Below, in pieces: positions 33,749 through 42,422 of a stretch of DNA of 64,000 bases. The position numbers and the translations under genes were made by a program. Position 1 is the first letter of the stretch. Each line of letters opens with the position of its first letter. Location of the stretch: contig CABSCP010000005.1 of NCBI GenBank assembly GCA_902476265.1, positions 84,464 through 148,463 on the forward strand, in the 5' to 3' direction. The DNA is from an uncultured Lachnospiraceae bacterium. Its GTDB lineage: Bacteria; Bacillota; Clostridia; Lachnospirales; Lachnospiraceae. Below the pieces are notes generated by a model. It ran no database searches. It was not told where the DNA came from and saw nothing but the letters and a program-made list of their open reading frames with translations.

Positions 33749-34285
33749 TCAATATTCTTTCCGTCCAAAAATGCGGCAGGCGATCGGATAGGATAATAAC
33801 AGGGCCGTGACCGCCAAAGCGGACAGGATTCCTGCGCTGGTCAAAATCTGCGCCGGATCTTGAGAAGGCCCGAAAAGCCAGTTCACAAAAAGAATGAGAC
33901 CCGTTAAGATTCCGGCAGTGCCCAAAACACTGATGAGCAGCGCCGCATCGCTTTTTTCCTCTCCGACCCTGTAAAATGTAGGAAAAAACAACGCGCCTAA
34001 AAACAGGTTGGCGCAGAATCCAAGTACAAACAACATCAGGATATCCCAGTTTCTGTCAAAAATAACTCCGTGCAGCAGAACGGATGCCCCTACAAATACC
34101 ACCGTCAGAACAACGCCTGCAAACATCCATCCCAGGAATGTCAGATATTGGCTTTTCACGATGTCCCTGCGTCTGACCGGCGCGGTCAATCTAAGTTTCC
34201 CTCATTTCCCTAAATTTTCCTTCCTCATCCCCATAAGGGCGTTCACAGGAAAAGTCAGCATTGCAGCCAAACCGAATAAAAGCAA
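33749..34285 (-). pseudogene. ABC-2-type permease remnant
   Basis: The open part (33749-34189) encodes 146 residues with four hydrophobic helices. It begins in the middle of a permease: LRLTAPVRRRDIVKSQYLTFLG is the cytoplasmic loop usually found about 60 residues into this ABC-2 family. The same reading frame continues upstream through a TGA (where family members usually have Trp or similar) into LLLFGLAAMLTFPVNALMGM, a membrane helix, and then stops at a deletion junction near 34280. The N-terminal helix region and any start codon are missing, so the gene is probably dead. Confidence 0.75.
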
Positions 34286-34529
34286 CGCCGATTTTCTCCC
34301 TCAGGGCCACATCCTCATCTCCCATCTGCTGTCCGAACAATCGGACCTCCCCGGCGTCTTTAAAGAGGGTGTTTAAGATGCAGCCGATCGTGGTGGTTTT
34401 CCCCGCTCCGTTCTCCCCCACAAAGCCCATGACCGTTCCCGTCGGCAGCCGAAAAGATACCCGATCCAGACAGAAGCCTGATTTTTCATACGTTTTTGAA
34501 ACATTTTCCAATTCCAGTGCATATTCCAT
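34191..34529 (-). pseudogene. Truncated ABC transporter ATPase (deletion-fused to permease)
   Basis: Residues 1-84 are a normal ABC ATPase start: YALELENVSKTYEKSGF, Walker A GENGAGKTTTIG and LREKIGVAF. After that the frame enters permease DNA out of frame and ends at residue 112. The signature, Walker B and H-loop are absent, so the product cannot hydrolyse ATP in the usual way. The junction lies near 34275-34290. It directly follows a YtrA-type GntR gene, the usual partner of such transporters. Confidence 0.85.
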
Positions 34530-34531
34530 TT

Positions 34532-34909
34532 CTATTCCTCCTCCCTGTAAAACAGTTCCAGCAGTTCTTTAAGCTTATCCAGCGAAATGCCGGCCGCCCT
34601 GCCGATCTCAGCCGCCTGCATTAAATGTCCCTCCGCCTGGCGCTGCTGTTCTTCCTGATAAAAGTCCTTGTTCTGCGCGGACACAAAACTGCCCCGTCCC
34701 ACCGTAGTTTCGATAAATCCGTCCCGCTGTAAATCCTCGTATGCTTTCTGCACCGTGATGACGCTGACATGAATGGACCGGGCCAGGGACCGCATGGAAG
34801 GAATCGGTTCCCCTGTCTGAAGCTCTCCGCTCATGATCATCGCCTTTATCTGGGATGTAATCTGTTCATAAATCGGTTTACTGGTATTGCTGCTGATGAT
34901 AATATCCAC
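34532..34909 (-). CDS. YtrA-type GntR regulator
   Basis: A 125-residue regulator with a winged helix (SKPIYEQITSQIKAMIMSGELQTGEPIPSMRSLARSIHVSVITVQKAYEDLQRDGFIETTVGRGSFV) and the short dimerisation tail of the YtrA subfamily (LKELLELFYREEE). These repress linked ABC transporter operons. I chose the GTG at 34907-34909 with a GAAGGTG site; an ATG at 34933 would add eight residues and lacks one. Its own target operon is decayed, yet its promoter and operator look intact. Confidence 0.88.
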   Translation of the reverse strand: MDIIISSNTSKPIYEQITSQIKAMIMSGELQTGEPIPSMRSLARSIHVSVITVQKAYEDLQRDGFIETTVGRGSFVSAQNKDFYQEEQQRQAEGHLMQAAEIGRAAGISLDKLKELLELFYREEE

Positions 34910-34944
34910 AGTCGCACCTTCCGTTCCTTTCATTGATATATTGT

Positions 34945-34992
34945 GTACTTATTGTATAAGTACATTCTATACTTTTAAGATTGCTTTGTCAA
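34945..34992 (-). promoter_or_regulatory. Promoter and operator of the YtrA-type operon
   Basis: On the minus strand TTGACA (34987-34992) and TAGAAT (34964-34969) are 17 bp apart. Directly downstream, over the transcription start, lies the inverted repeat GTACTTAT-N3-ATAAGTAC (34945-34963), a good candidate for the regulator's own operator. Confidence 0.8.
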
Positions 34993-35004
34993 GGTCAAAG
35001 CTCC

Positions 35005-35033
35005 TTGTGTTTCACACCAATCTGTATTATAAT
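35005..35033 (+). promoter_or_regulatory. Promoter of the FUSC-family gene
   Basis: TTGTGT (35005-35010) and TATAAT (35028-35033) are 17 bp apart, leaving a leader of about 95 bases in which I see no strong structure. Confidence 0.65.
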
Positions 35034-35133
35034 GATACTCAAATCAAACCATAACCCAAGAATGGACTTTTCTGACATACACTTCCTTTAAAATGAGAGC
35101 GATGCCGTCCTTATAAAGGAGACGATCTTATTC

Positions 35134-37104
35134 ATGAAAAATCAAACACAATCAAAAATGGCAAAGCTTCGTACCAAGTTCACCACTGCTCTGCCAATCA
35201 TTCTCTTCTTCCTGTTTTTATTTTATTCTACGATTCTGCTATTCGGAATCTCTTACTCTATTCTCGTTTCAGTGGTCACGATCCTGTTCAAAGTCAATTA
35301 TCGAAAATACTTAACGCCTGTACAGCTTCTGATTCTGATCGGAATCCAGTTTTTCATGGCACTGTTAAGCTTCTTTGCAACGCTCAACCTGCCCCTTTGT
35401 CTGCTCCTCAACTTAACCGTTCCCTTTTTGCTGGTTTTTCTTAAGACTTCACAGTTCAATCAGCTTGGGTATTTCGCCAGCGCCATGTGTTTTGTCTTTC
35501 TCCAGCTGCGTCCCGTAGGCTGGGACGGGCTGACCATGCAGCTGGCGGCTCTGGCTTATGGAATGGCGGTTCTGACTGTCGCTCTGCTTTTTTGTTCGCT
35601 CCGCAATAAAAAGGACAATCATTTCCTTCCCGCCCAAAAAGGGCTGTTGCTCTTAGCGGCAGCCCTTCAAAACCAGATAAATCCTGACAACGGAGAAACC
35701 GACCGTCAGGCGGAGGCTGTCTTTCCGATCCTGCAGGGCCTTTACAAAGATGCCTATAAAAGCCGCGGATTGACTCATGTAGTGAGTCCGCAGGGAAAAA
35801 TCCAGTATATGTTCGCACTGCTGTTTCAGCGGGCCGTCTATTTTCTCACCAACACAGAGCAGGCAGCTGCCCTTTCCGACGACGGCTGCCGCGATCTGCT
35901 GGAGCGTCTGGCCCGGTATATGAAACGAGCGGGAACCGAAGGATTTGAGGAAAACGATCTGGAAAGCGCCGGGAAAAAACTTCTTGCCGAAGCTGAGGGA
36001 CGGGAGGAAATGCCTTATGTATTCGCCCAGAATTTTCTCCGCCTTTTTCTGCTGATTCTGGAAAATATCCGTCAGATCGGTGCAAACGAGCTCCCCCGCT
36101 GCTGGAAGCTTCCGGAGTATCATCATCCGTTAAAAAAACTGTTCCGGCACATGCAGATTGACGCGTTCGAGACTCGATTTGCCTTGCGCTTGAGCGTGGT
36201 TCTGACCGTTGGATTTTTGTACAATATGACCGGCCACAATCATGGCTACTGGTTTGTGCTGAACGCATTTCTGCTGCTGAGGCCCATGTATGAGGAAAGC
36301 GCCACCCGCATCAAAACCCGTTTCATCGGCACCATGGCAGGCTGCCTTGTCCTGCAGTTTCTTCTTCCGCTGTTTGATGGAACCGGCTGGCATTTCGTGC
36401 TGGCCACGATCATGGCAATCGGCCTGTATATGGAAACGGCCGGCACGTGGCAGCAGGCCCTCTTTTCCACCTGCTTCGCTCTGACACTCACCACTCTGGC
36501 ACTCCCTCAGACGCTGGCCTTTGAACTGCGCCTCCTCTATGTCGTCTGCGCCATGATGTTTGTTCTGATCGTCAATCGTTTCGTATTTCCCACCCGCCGG
36601 AAGGGCCAGTTCCACTATAATCTTTACCAGCTGTTTCATATGCATCACGTATATCTGAGCCTGCTGGCTGACAGCCTGACCGCTCCGCCGGACTATGGGG
36701 TAATCTGTGACATCCAGATTCATTACCATTTAATTCATGACCAGATTCTCCAGTATTTACAACAGGCGGACAGTGAGGACGCCGACTTTATACGCAGAAT
36801 CCTTCGGATTTCCTGGCACATGATTTCAGAGGCGGAACAGATGCTCTACCTCATCAGCACAGGAAAAACATCGGACATCAATGTTTCCCAGATGGAGGAC
36901 TATCTGACCTTCACCTCCTGCATTCTGGGAGAAATTCAGAAAATGATGGAGATGAAGGCCGATCACGTTCCCACGCCTCCACGGCCCTTCCTTCACAAAC
37001 GAACCATGGACGGGGAAATTCAGCTGTCCCGCTTAATGGAACAGTATTCCAAGCAGGTGTCCGAGCTGTATCGCTGTATCTGCAATCATAAACAGGGAAA
37101 ATGA
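35134..37104 (+). CDS. FUSC family membrane protein (aromatic-acid-exporter-like)
   Basis: A 656-residue protein with two membrane blocks of about six helices each (residues 18-155 and 345-490) separated by a cytoplasmic domain, and a C-terminal helical domain of about 160 residues. The second block (FALRLSVVLTVGFLYNMTGHNHGYWFVLNAFLLLRPMYEESATRIKTRFIGT) is the FUSC signature shared with AaeB and YccS. Members are proposed exporters of aromatic acids or other amphiphiles. The substrate here is unknown. The ATG follows AAAGGAG at somewhat long spacing. It is divergent from the YtrA-type regulator, which might also affect it. Confidence 0.87.
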   Translation: MKNQTQSKMAKLRTKFTTALPIILFFLFLFYSTILLFGISYSILVSVVTILFKVNYRKYLTPVQLLILIGIQFFMALLSFFATLNLPLCLLLNLTVPFLLVFLKTSQFNQLGYFASAMCFVFLQLRPVGWDGLTMQLAALAYGMAVLTVALLFCSLRNKKDNHFLPAQKGLLLLAAALQNQINPDNGETDRQAEAVFPILQGLYKDAYKSRGLTHVVSPQGKIQYMFALLFQRAVYFLTNTEQAAALSDDGCRDLLERLARYMKRAGTEGFEENDLESAGKKLLAEAEGREEMPYVFAQNFLRLFLLILENIRQIGANELPRCWKLPEYHHPLKKLFRHMQIDAFETRFALRLSVVLTVGFLYNMTGHNHGYWFVLNAFLLLRPMYEESATRIKTRFIGTMAGCLVLQFLLPLFDGTGWHFVLATIMAIGLYMETAGTWQQALFSTCFALTLTTLALPQTLAFELRLLYVVCAMMFVLIVNRFVFPTRRKGQFHYNLYQLFHMHHVYLSLLADSLTAPPDYGVICDIQIHYHLIHDQILQYLQQADSEDADFIRRILRISWHMISEAEQMLYLISTGKTSDINVSQMEDYLTFTSCILGEIQKMMEMKADHVPTPPRPFLHKRTMDGEIQLSRLMEQYSKQVSELYRCICNHKQGK

Positions 37105-37123
37105 AAAATTTGACGGTTTGCGG

Positions 37124-37552
37124 CTACAGTTCATTGATGGAGAATAAATTCAACCCTATTTCTTCGTCAAAATATCTGTCCACCCTGCCGTCAATAAGAC
37201 GAATCACCATTTCACAGGTGGCGCTCACCACCGCTCTGTTTAAATGGCCTCCGAACACTTCGCCCCTTTCGTTTCCGGCGCTCATGTGAATGTGGGTATA
37301 AAACGCATCGTTCATGGTGTTGATGGTTCCGGACAGGGAAACGATTTCAAAATTCCCATGAAATTCATTGGCCCGGTATTCCTTTTCTGCTGTCAGAAAT
37401 ACGCCTGCGGTAAAATCGCTGATTGCTCCCAGGGCACTGACGCTTGCCAGCTTAATGTTTTCTTTCAGGGCGATTTCCTTTATCTGCGCCAGGATTTCTT
37501 CGCCTTTATCCATTCTCGCCACAATGGTATTTCCAAATTTTCTGTATTCCAT
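37124..37552 (-). CDS. PPC/DUF296 domain protein
   Basis: A 142-residue single-domain protein of the PCC/PPC (plant and prokaryote conserved) family. Conserved features are the N-terminal EEILAQIKEIALKENIKLASVSALGA and the metal-ligand histidines in YTHIHMSAGN and GGHLNRAVVSAT. Bacterial members are trimeric with unknown ligand; 'DNA-binding' in database names comes from plant AT-hook relatives. It lies 67 bp after leuS and converges with the FUSC gene. Confidence 0.88.
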   Translation of the reverse strand: MEYRKFGNTIVARMDKGEEILAQIKEIALKENIKLASVSALGAISDFTAGVFLTAEKEYRANEFHGNFEIVSLSGTINTMNDAFYTHIHMSAGNERGEVFGGHLNRAVVSATCEMVIRLIDGRVDRYFDEEIGLNLFSINEL

Positions 37553-37571
37553 TTTGTTTCCTCCTTTACAG

Positions 37572-37599
37572 CAAAGGCGGGGATACCGCCCCGCCTTTG
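37572..37599 (-). repeat. Hairpin between leuS and the PPC gene
   Basis: CAAAGGCGGGG (37572-37582) pairs with 37589-37599 over 11 bp. No T-run follows, so it may reduce rather than end transcription from leuS. Confidence 0.45.
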
Positions 37600-37619
37600 T
37601 AACATACTTCTTCTGTCTT

Positions 37620-40037
37620 TTATTTCTGTACGATGTTCACCAGTCTGCCGGGCACATAGATTTCTTTCACGATATTGCCGGTCAGCTTGTCTGCAACTGC
37701 TTCTTTTCCGGCTGCGATGGCATCCTCTTTGGAAACATCCGCAGGCAGTTTCACTGCAGCGCGCACTTTACCGTTTACCTGAACCGCGATTTCGATGACG
37801 GATTCCACGGTCTTTGCTTCGTCCCATTCCGGCCATGCCGCCTGATACAGACGGCCTTCATAACCCTGGATCTCCCAAAGTTCTTCCGTCATATGAGGCG
37901 CAACAGGATTCAACAGGATCAGAAGGGTCTTAAACTCATCTCTGGTCACTTTGCCTGCCTTATACATATCGTTGATCAAAGACATCATGGCTGCGATGCC
38001 GGTGTTGTATTTCAGGCTTTCGTAGTCATTGGAAACCTTCTTGATGGTCTGATGCATCCTGGTTTCCAGCTCTTTGGAATACCCGGTTTCCTCTGTCACA
38101 AGCTCCTGCAGCTTCCATACTCTGTCCAAGAATCTGCGGCAGCCCTTCACGCCTTCCTGGCTCCAGGATGCGCTGAGTTCAAAGGCGCCGATGAACATTT
38201 CATAGGTGCGCAGGGTATCCGCGCCGAATTCATTCACGATATCGTCCGGATTCACCACGTTTCCGCGGGATTTACTCATCTTTTCTCCGTTTTCTCCCAG
38301 GATCATGCCATGGGAGGTCCGTTTCTGGTAAGGTTCGGGACAGGGCACAACACCCTGGTCATATAAGAACTTATGCCAGAATCTGGAATAAAGAAGATGC
38401 AGAGTGGTATGCTCCATACCGCCGTTATACCAGTCTACGGGCAGCCAGTATTTGAGCGCTTCCGGACTTGCCAGCGCCTGATTGTTGTGGGGATCGATAT
38501 ATCTTAAATAATACCAGGAAGAACCTGCCCACTGAGGCATGGTATCTGTTTCCCGCTCTGCCGGGCCGCCGCAGCAGGGACAGGTGGTCTGCACCCAGCT
38601 CTTCATGGCCGCCAGCGGAGATTCCCCGTTATCGGTGGGCATATAACTTTCCACCTCCGGAAGTTCCAGCGGAAGCGCATCTTCGGGAACCGGCACATAG
38701 CCGCACTTTTCACATTTTACGATAGGAATGGGCTCGCCCCAGTAACGCTGTCTGGAAAATACCCAGTCTCTCAGCTTGTAATTGGTTTTGGGAGTGCCGA
38801 TGCCCTCTTTTGCCAGATTCTCGATGATGGCCTGTTTTGCCTGCGCCACTTCCATGCCGTTTAAGAAGCCGGAATTGACCAGCTTGCCCGTGGCTACATC
38901 CGTGAAGGCCGCTTCATTCACATCCACCGGACCCTGGGAGCTTTCCACCACCTGAATAATGGGCATTTCAAACTTCTTCGCAAATTCCCAGTCCCTTTCA
39001 TCATGGGCGGGAACCGCCATGATGGCGCCGGTCCCATAGCTCATGAGTACGTAATCGGAAACCCAGATTGGGATTTCGGTATTGTTTACCGGGTTTATCG
39101 CTGTAAGGCCGGCAATCTTCACGCCTGTCTTTTCCTTTGCCAGTTCGGAACGCTCAAAATCGGATTTCTTTGCCGCCTGTTCCTGATAGGCCCGGATTTC
39201 ATCCATATTTTCAATTTCATCCGCAAACTGCGCGATATAAGGATGTTCGGGAGAAATGACCATATAGGTGACGCCGAACAGGGTGTCCGGTCTGGTGGTA
39301 TATATGCGGAGTTTTTCTTCTTTCCCTTTGATGGGAAAATCCACTTCCGCGCCCTGGGAACGGCCGATCCAGTTTTTCTGGGAAACCTTCACACGTTCAA
39401 TATAATCTACACCGTCCAGACCGTCGATCAGCTTATCCGCGTATTCCGTGATTTTTAACATCCACTGGCTCTTGACTTTACGTACCACTTCCGCACCGCA
39501 TCGTTCACAGTGCCCGTTCACCACTTCTTCGTTGGCAAGACCTACCTTACAGGAAGTGCACCAGTTGATGGGCATTTCCGATTTGTAGGCAAGGCCTGCC
39601 TTGAACAATTTTAAAAAGATCCACTGGGTCCAGTGATAATAGTTGGGATCCGTGGTGTTGATCTCTCTGTCCCAGTCAAAAGAATAACCCAAAGACTGCA
39701 GCTGCTCCTTAAAACGTGTAACATTGTTCTTCGTCACGATCTTGGGATGAATGTGGTTTTTGATGGCATAGTTCTCGGTGGGAAGGCCAAATGCATCCCA
39801 GCCCATGGGATAGAGGACATTATACCCTTCCATCCTTCTCTTTCTCGCCACGATATCCAGCGCGGTATAGGGACGGGGATGCCCCACATGCAGACCCTGC
39901 CCGGAAGGATAAGGAAATTCCACCAGCGCATAATATTTCGGTTTGGAATAATCATCTGTTGCGGCAAAAGCCTTTTCCTCATCCCAGATCTTCTGCCATT
40001 TCTTTTCAATCTCTTTGGGATTGTATACTTTTTCCAT
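37620..40037 (-). CDS. leuS: Leucyl-tRNA synthetase
   Basis: An 805-residue class I synthetase that charges tRNA-Leu. The HIGH-type motif is HVGHPRPY near residues 50-57, the CP1 editing domain spans about 220-410, a zinc-ribbon (CEKCGY...CPCCGG) is inserted, and KMSKSRGN lies near residue 585. The C-terminal anticodon domain is complete, and the length is normal for bacteria. A GGAGGAG site precedes the ATG. A T-box leader upstream controls it. Confidence 0.98.
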   Translation of the reverse strand: MEKVYNPKEIEKKWQKIWDEEKAFAATDDYSKPKYYALVEFPYPSGQGLHVGHPRPYTALDIVARKRRMEGYNVLYPMGWDAFGLPTENYAIKNHIHPKIVTKNNVTRFKEQLQSLGYSFDWDREINTTDPNYYHWTQWIFLKLFKAGLAYKSEMPINWCTSCKVGLANEEVVNGHCERCGAEVVRKVKSQWMLKITEYADKLIDGLDGVDYIERVKVSQKNWIGRSQGAEVDFPIKGKEEKLRIYTTRPDTLFGVTYMVISPEHPYIAQFADEIENMDEIRAYQEQAAKKSDFERSELAKEKTGVKIAGLTAINPVNNTEIPIWVSDYVLMSYGTGAIMAVPAHDERDWEFAKKFEMPIIQVVESSQGPVDVNEAAFTDVATGKLVNSGFLNGMEVAQAKQAIIENLAKEGIGTPKTNYKLRDWVFSRQRYWGEPIPIVKCEKCGYVPVPEDALPLELPEVESYMPTDNGESPLAAMKSWVQTTCPCCGGPAERETDTMPQWAGSSWYYLRYIDPHNNQALASPEALKYWLPVDWYNGGMEHTTLHLLYSRFWHKFLYDQGVVPCPEPYQKRTSHGMILGENGEKMSKSRGNVVNPDDIVNEFGADTLRTYEMFIGAFELSASWSQEGVKGCRRFLDRVWKLQELVTEETGYSKELETRMHQTIKKVSNDYESLKYNTGIAAMMSLINDMYKAGKVTRDEFKTLLILLNPVAPHMTEELWEIQGYEGRLYQAAWPEWDEAKTVESVIEIAVQVNGKVRAAVKLPADVSKEDAIAAGKEAVADKLTGNIVKEIYVPGRLVNIVQK

Positions 40038-40092
40038 ACTGCTCCTCCTGCTGCTTTTTCCTGATACGACAAAAATTGTTGGAATTCATCGT

Positions 40093-40404
40093 AAAAACAG
40101 GCCCTTTCTCTCTAAAAAATATAGAGACGAAAGGGCCTGACTGTTTCGCGGTACCACTCTATTTCACAAAGGCTGTTGGGAGTTCCTTCGTGCACCTTAA
40201 ATGCCTGTAACGGGGCGTCCGCTCTCCACTACTTGCCTGACAGCGTTGGCAGAGAGAGCTCAGAGGCCAGTTCAGAGCGCATTCATTACCGTCTCGCACC
40301 CTCCGGCGGCTCTCTGAAAATAATGCTTCCCCTACTAATTCCTCGTCATCACCTGACTCTTTTTTCAATTCCGGTCCCTGTTTTGATCTCATGGGACAAA
40401 ACAT
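40093..40404 (-). promoter_or_regulatory. T-box riboswitch leader of leuS (leucine-specific)
   Basis: The T-box sequence AGAGTGGTACCGCG lies at 40147-40160 on the minus strand. The competing terminator pairs 40098-40108 with 40129-40139 and ends in TTTTT. Stem I is closed by GAGAGC (near 40306) and GCTCTC (near 40257). The specifier loop after CTGAA holds CTG and, a few bases on, CTC, both leucine codons. Uncharged tRNA-Leu would stabilise the antiterminator and allow leuS expression. Confidence 0.92.
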
Positions 40405-40410
40405 GCTAAT

Positions 40411-40439
40411 ATTGTAGCGTTACACACAATGTTTGTCAA
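40411..40439 (-). promoter_or_regulatory. leuS promoter
   Basis: TTGACA (40434-40439) and TACAAT (40411-40416) on the minus strand, 17 bp apart, placed just before the T-box leader. Confidence 0.8.
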
Positions 40440-40477
40440 GCAGTTCTTGGTTTCCGCCTCTGCCTTTACAGAATCCA

Positions 40478-42118
40478 CTATTTGCCGATACTGCTGATCA
40501 TGTTGATCCCGTAGCCCTCTTCATAGGAAATGTTCACCCGGTCTCCCTCTTTCAGGCGGATGACCCCATGCAGTTTTTCATCGCTCACGTCCGCATCAAA
40601 AATCTCTTCGTTGCCCTGCAGGCAAATATAATAATGCGTGTTTCCTTCGATGACTACCGGTGCGATCACTTCAATGACGCCGGTGACTTTTTTCTGATCC
40701 GCCGCCTGCTGGCTGACGATGCCGTTGGTGGAAAGCAGTTCATTATAGTTCTTCTCACATTCCTTCACCGTATCGCCGATGGCAACCCACTGGTATTTCT
40801 GGATATTGATCATGGCGTATTTCTTCACCAGACCCGCGCCGTCCTTCAATGCCACAAAGTAGGTCGGCTCACCGGAAATATTCAAAAGCAGCGGGAATGT
40901 GGCCCTGTAGTTTAAGTTCTGTACCTGGCCTTCCGCCGATGACATGGCGGATGTCTCCGTAGCGCCCTCCACTTTATAATAACGGGCTTCCATGGTTCTC
41001 TGGTTGATCAGGACAAATCCCACATTGGACTGATCCCCGTTGACACTGGTGAGGCCGGTATAAACCCAGACATCATCGTCCAGCGCAATATAGTTATATC
41101 CTGTGGTGGTCTTCAGGCAATCCTTCTGTCCCAGCACGCTGTTGAAAAATCCGTGGACCAGCACGCCGTGATAATCATACAGCTGCATCAGAAGCTCCGC
41201 CGAATACACCTTATCCACCCACTGGGGGACATCCTCCACCGCGTAGTCCACGCATTCCCCGGTAATCGCGTTGCACAGAACAACACGTCCCACCGTCTGG
41301 CCTCCAAACAGGCCGATATTGAACTTTTTCACCGGACATACCCAGTAGGGTGTACCCGTATCGTCAATTTCAAAGAAAAGCTGGTCGTCAAAGATATAAG
41401 TCGGATAATTGAACCGCAGATGACGGTATAAATTCCTGTTAAAATATTCCGATTTGGAATAACGGATTCCCTGATCCAGCATGACGATCTCCGTATCCTG
41501 AGTGGTCATGTCGATCATCACATAGCCGGGAATCCCGCTTTTCTGGTTGGTCAGCCATTTGATCGTGCTGGCATAGACCAGAGGCGTCACGCGCACCGGT
41601 TTTCCCTGATAATTGATCTGGGTATAATCATTGGCCACTTCAAACTGGGAAACCATGTCCACCAGACTGCCCATTTTACGATCGCCCAAAAGCGCCGCGG
41701 AATCCTTATCCAAAAGCGGTATGGTGCTGTAGTCCACCTCTTTGATATCGTCGGTAAAGTTCCGCTCCTCCACCGCCAGAAGCTGCTGATATTTCTTGGC
41801 ATTGATGATGGGGGAGGACAGCAGGCTGCCGATCAGATAAACCGCCAGAATGACCACAAACAGCACGCCAAACCCCTTGAGCAGCTTAAACTCTTTCCAG
41901 TTGACCGCTGCAGTGCTGCCCTGTTCCTTATACGCCCTTCCGGCTTTCTTCAGCGCATAAACTGCTGCGGCCGCAGCGATCAGCGCCAGAATAAAAAACC
42001 AGAATCCGCTGGCATGGATGTTGATGGCAGGCAGTGAGATGTAATAATAAATCCCTACCGCCAGCAATGCGGCCAGGACACCGATCACATACCATATCAC
42101 TTTTTTCCCTTTTTTCAT
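40478..42118 (-). CDS. Membrane-anchored protein of unknown function
   Basis: A 546-residue protein with three N-terminal membrane helices (about 8-27, 38-56, 83-104), then a large domain of mixed alpha/beta character. The soluble part contains YINYQGKPVRVTPLVYAS-like and WVCPVKKFNIGLFGGQTVGRVVLCNAITGE stretches. It ends with a small beta-barrel-like segment (VTGVIEVIAPVVIEGNTHYYICLQGNEEIFDADVSDEKL). I do not recognise the family or a catalytic motif. Similar long proteins are common in clostridial genomes as uncharacterised membrane proteins. It has its own promoter. Confidence 0.65.
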   Translation of the reverse strand: MKKGKKVIWYVIGVLAALLAVGIYYYISLPAINIHASGFWFFILALIAAAAAVYALKKAGRAYKEQGSTAAVNWKEFKLLKGFGVLFVVILAVYLIGSLLSSPIINAKKYQQLLAVEERNFTDDIKEVDYSTIPLLDKDSAALLGDRKMGSLVDMVSQFEVANDYTQINYQGKPVRVTPLVYASTIKWLTNQKSGIPGYVMIDMTTQDTEIVMLDQGIRYSKSEYFNRNLYRHLRFNYPTYIFDDQLFFEIDDTGTPYWVCPVKKFNIGLFGGQTVGRVVLCNAITGECVDYAVEDVPQWVDKVYSAELLMQLYDYHGVLVHGFFNSVLGQKDCLKTTTGYNYIALDDDVWVYTGLTSVNGDQSNVGFVLINQRTMEARYYKVEGATETSAMSSAEGQVQNLNYRATFPLLLNISGEPTYFVALKDGAGLVKKYAMINIQKYQWVAIGDTVKECEKNYNELLSTNGIVSQQAADQKKVTGVIEVIAPVVIEGNTHYYICLQGNEEIFDADVSDEKLHGVIRLKEGDRVNISYEEGYGINMISSIGK

Positions 42119-42190
42119 AAACTTCTTTCTCCCTCTTATTTCTCCCGCCGGACAGTTTTATTCTTCCCGAAACAGCCCGGTCTATGTCAA

Positions 42191-42219
42191 AGTATACCAT
42201 ACCCCGCCGGGGAATACAA
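42191..42219 (-). promoter_or_regulatory. Probable promoter of the unknown membrane protein gene
   Basis: On the minus strand TTGTAT (42214-42219) and TATACT (42191-42196) are 17 bp apart, with a CCCCG/CGGGG palindrome inside the spacer. Confidence 0.55.
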
Positions 42220-42282
42220 ATTCAGAGGCATAAAATTTTCATAAAGATTCCCGGACCGATCCGGGTTCCGAGGCTGTCACAG

Positions 42283-42327
42283 CAAAAAAACAGGACGCCG
42301 TGTCCCCCAACACATTTGGCGTCCTGT
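42283..42327 (-). terminator. Terminator of the EF-G paralogue gene
   Basis: The arms 42290-42299 and 42318-42327 pair over 10 bp, followed on the minus strand by a run of seven T. Two further hairpins (42362-42379 and 42381-42401) lie between it and the stop codon. Confidence 0.85.
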
Positions 42328-42361
42328 TTCCCCATATATATAATTCCTCCCTAAAAGGACT

Positions 42362-42401
42362 TGTCTGCCTGTGCAGACATCCGCCCGCTTTACACGGGCG
42401 G
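42362..42401. repeat. Two tandem hairpins downstream of the EF-G paralogue
   Basis: TGTCTGC/GCAGACA (42362-42379) and CCGCCCG/CGGGCGG (42381-42401) form two perfect 7-bp stems. They may protect the mRNA 3' end. Confidence 0.5.
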
Positions 42402-42422
42402 CATGAATCCGTAATTCACAGC

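Noticed and set aside
34195..34210. TGA in the permease remnant as a selenocysteine codon
   Set aside because: There is no selenocysteine insertion element in view, the family has no such residue there, and the gene also lacks its start and N terminus.
37368..38366. 332-residue open frame on the plus strand
   Set aside because: It spans the complement of leuS and the PPC gene and crosses their intergenic hairpin; no coding evidence.
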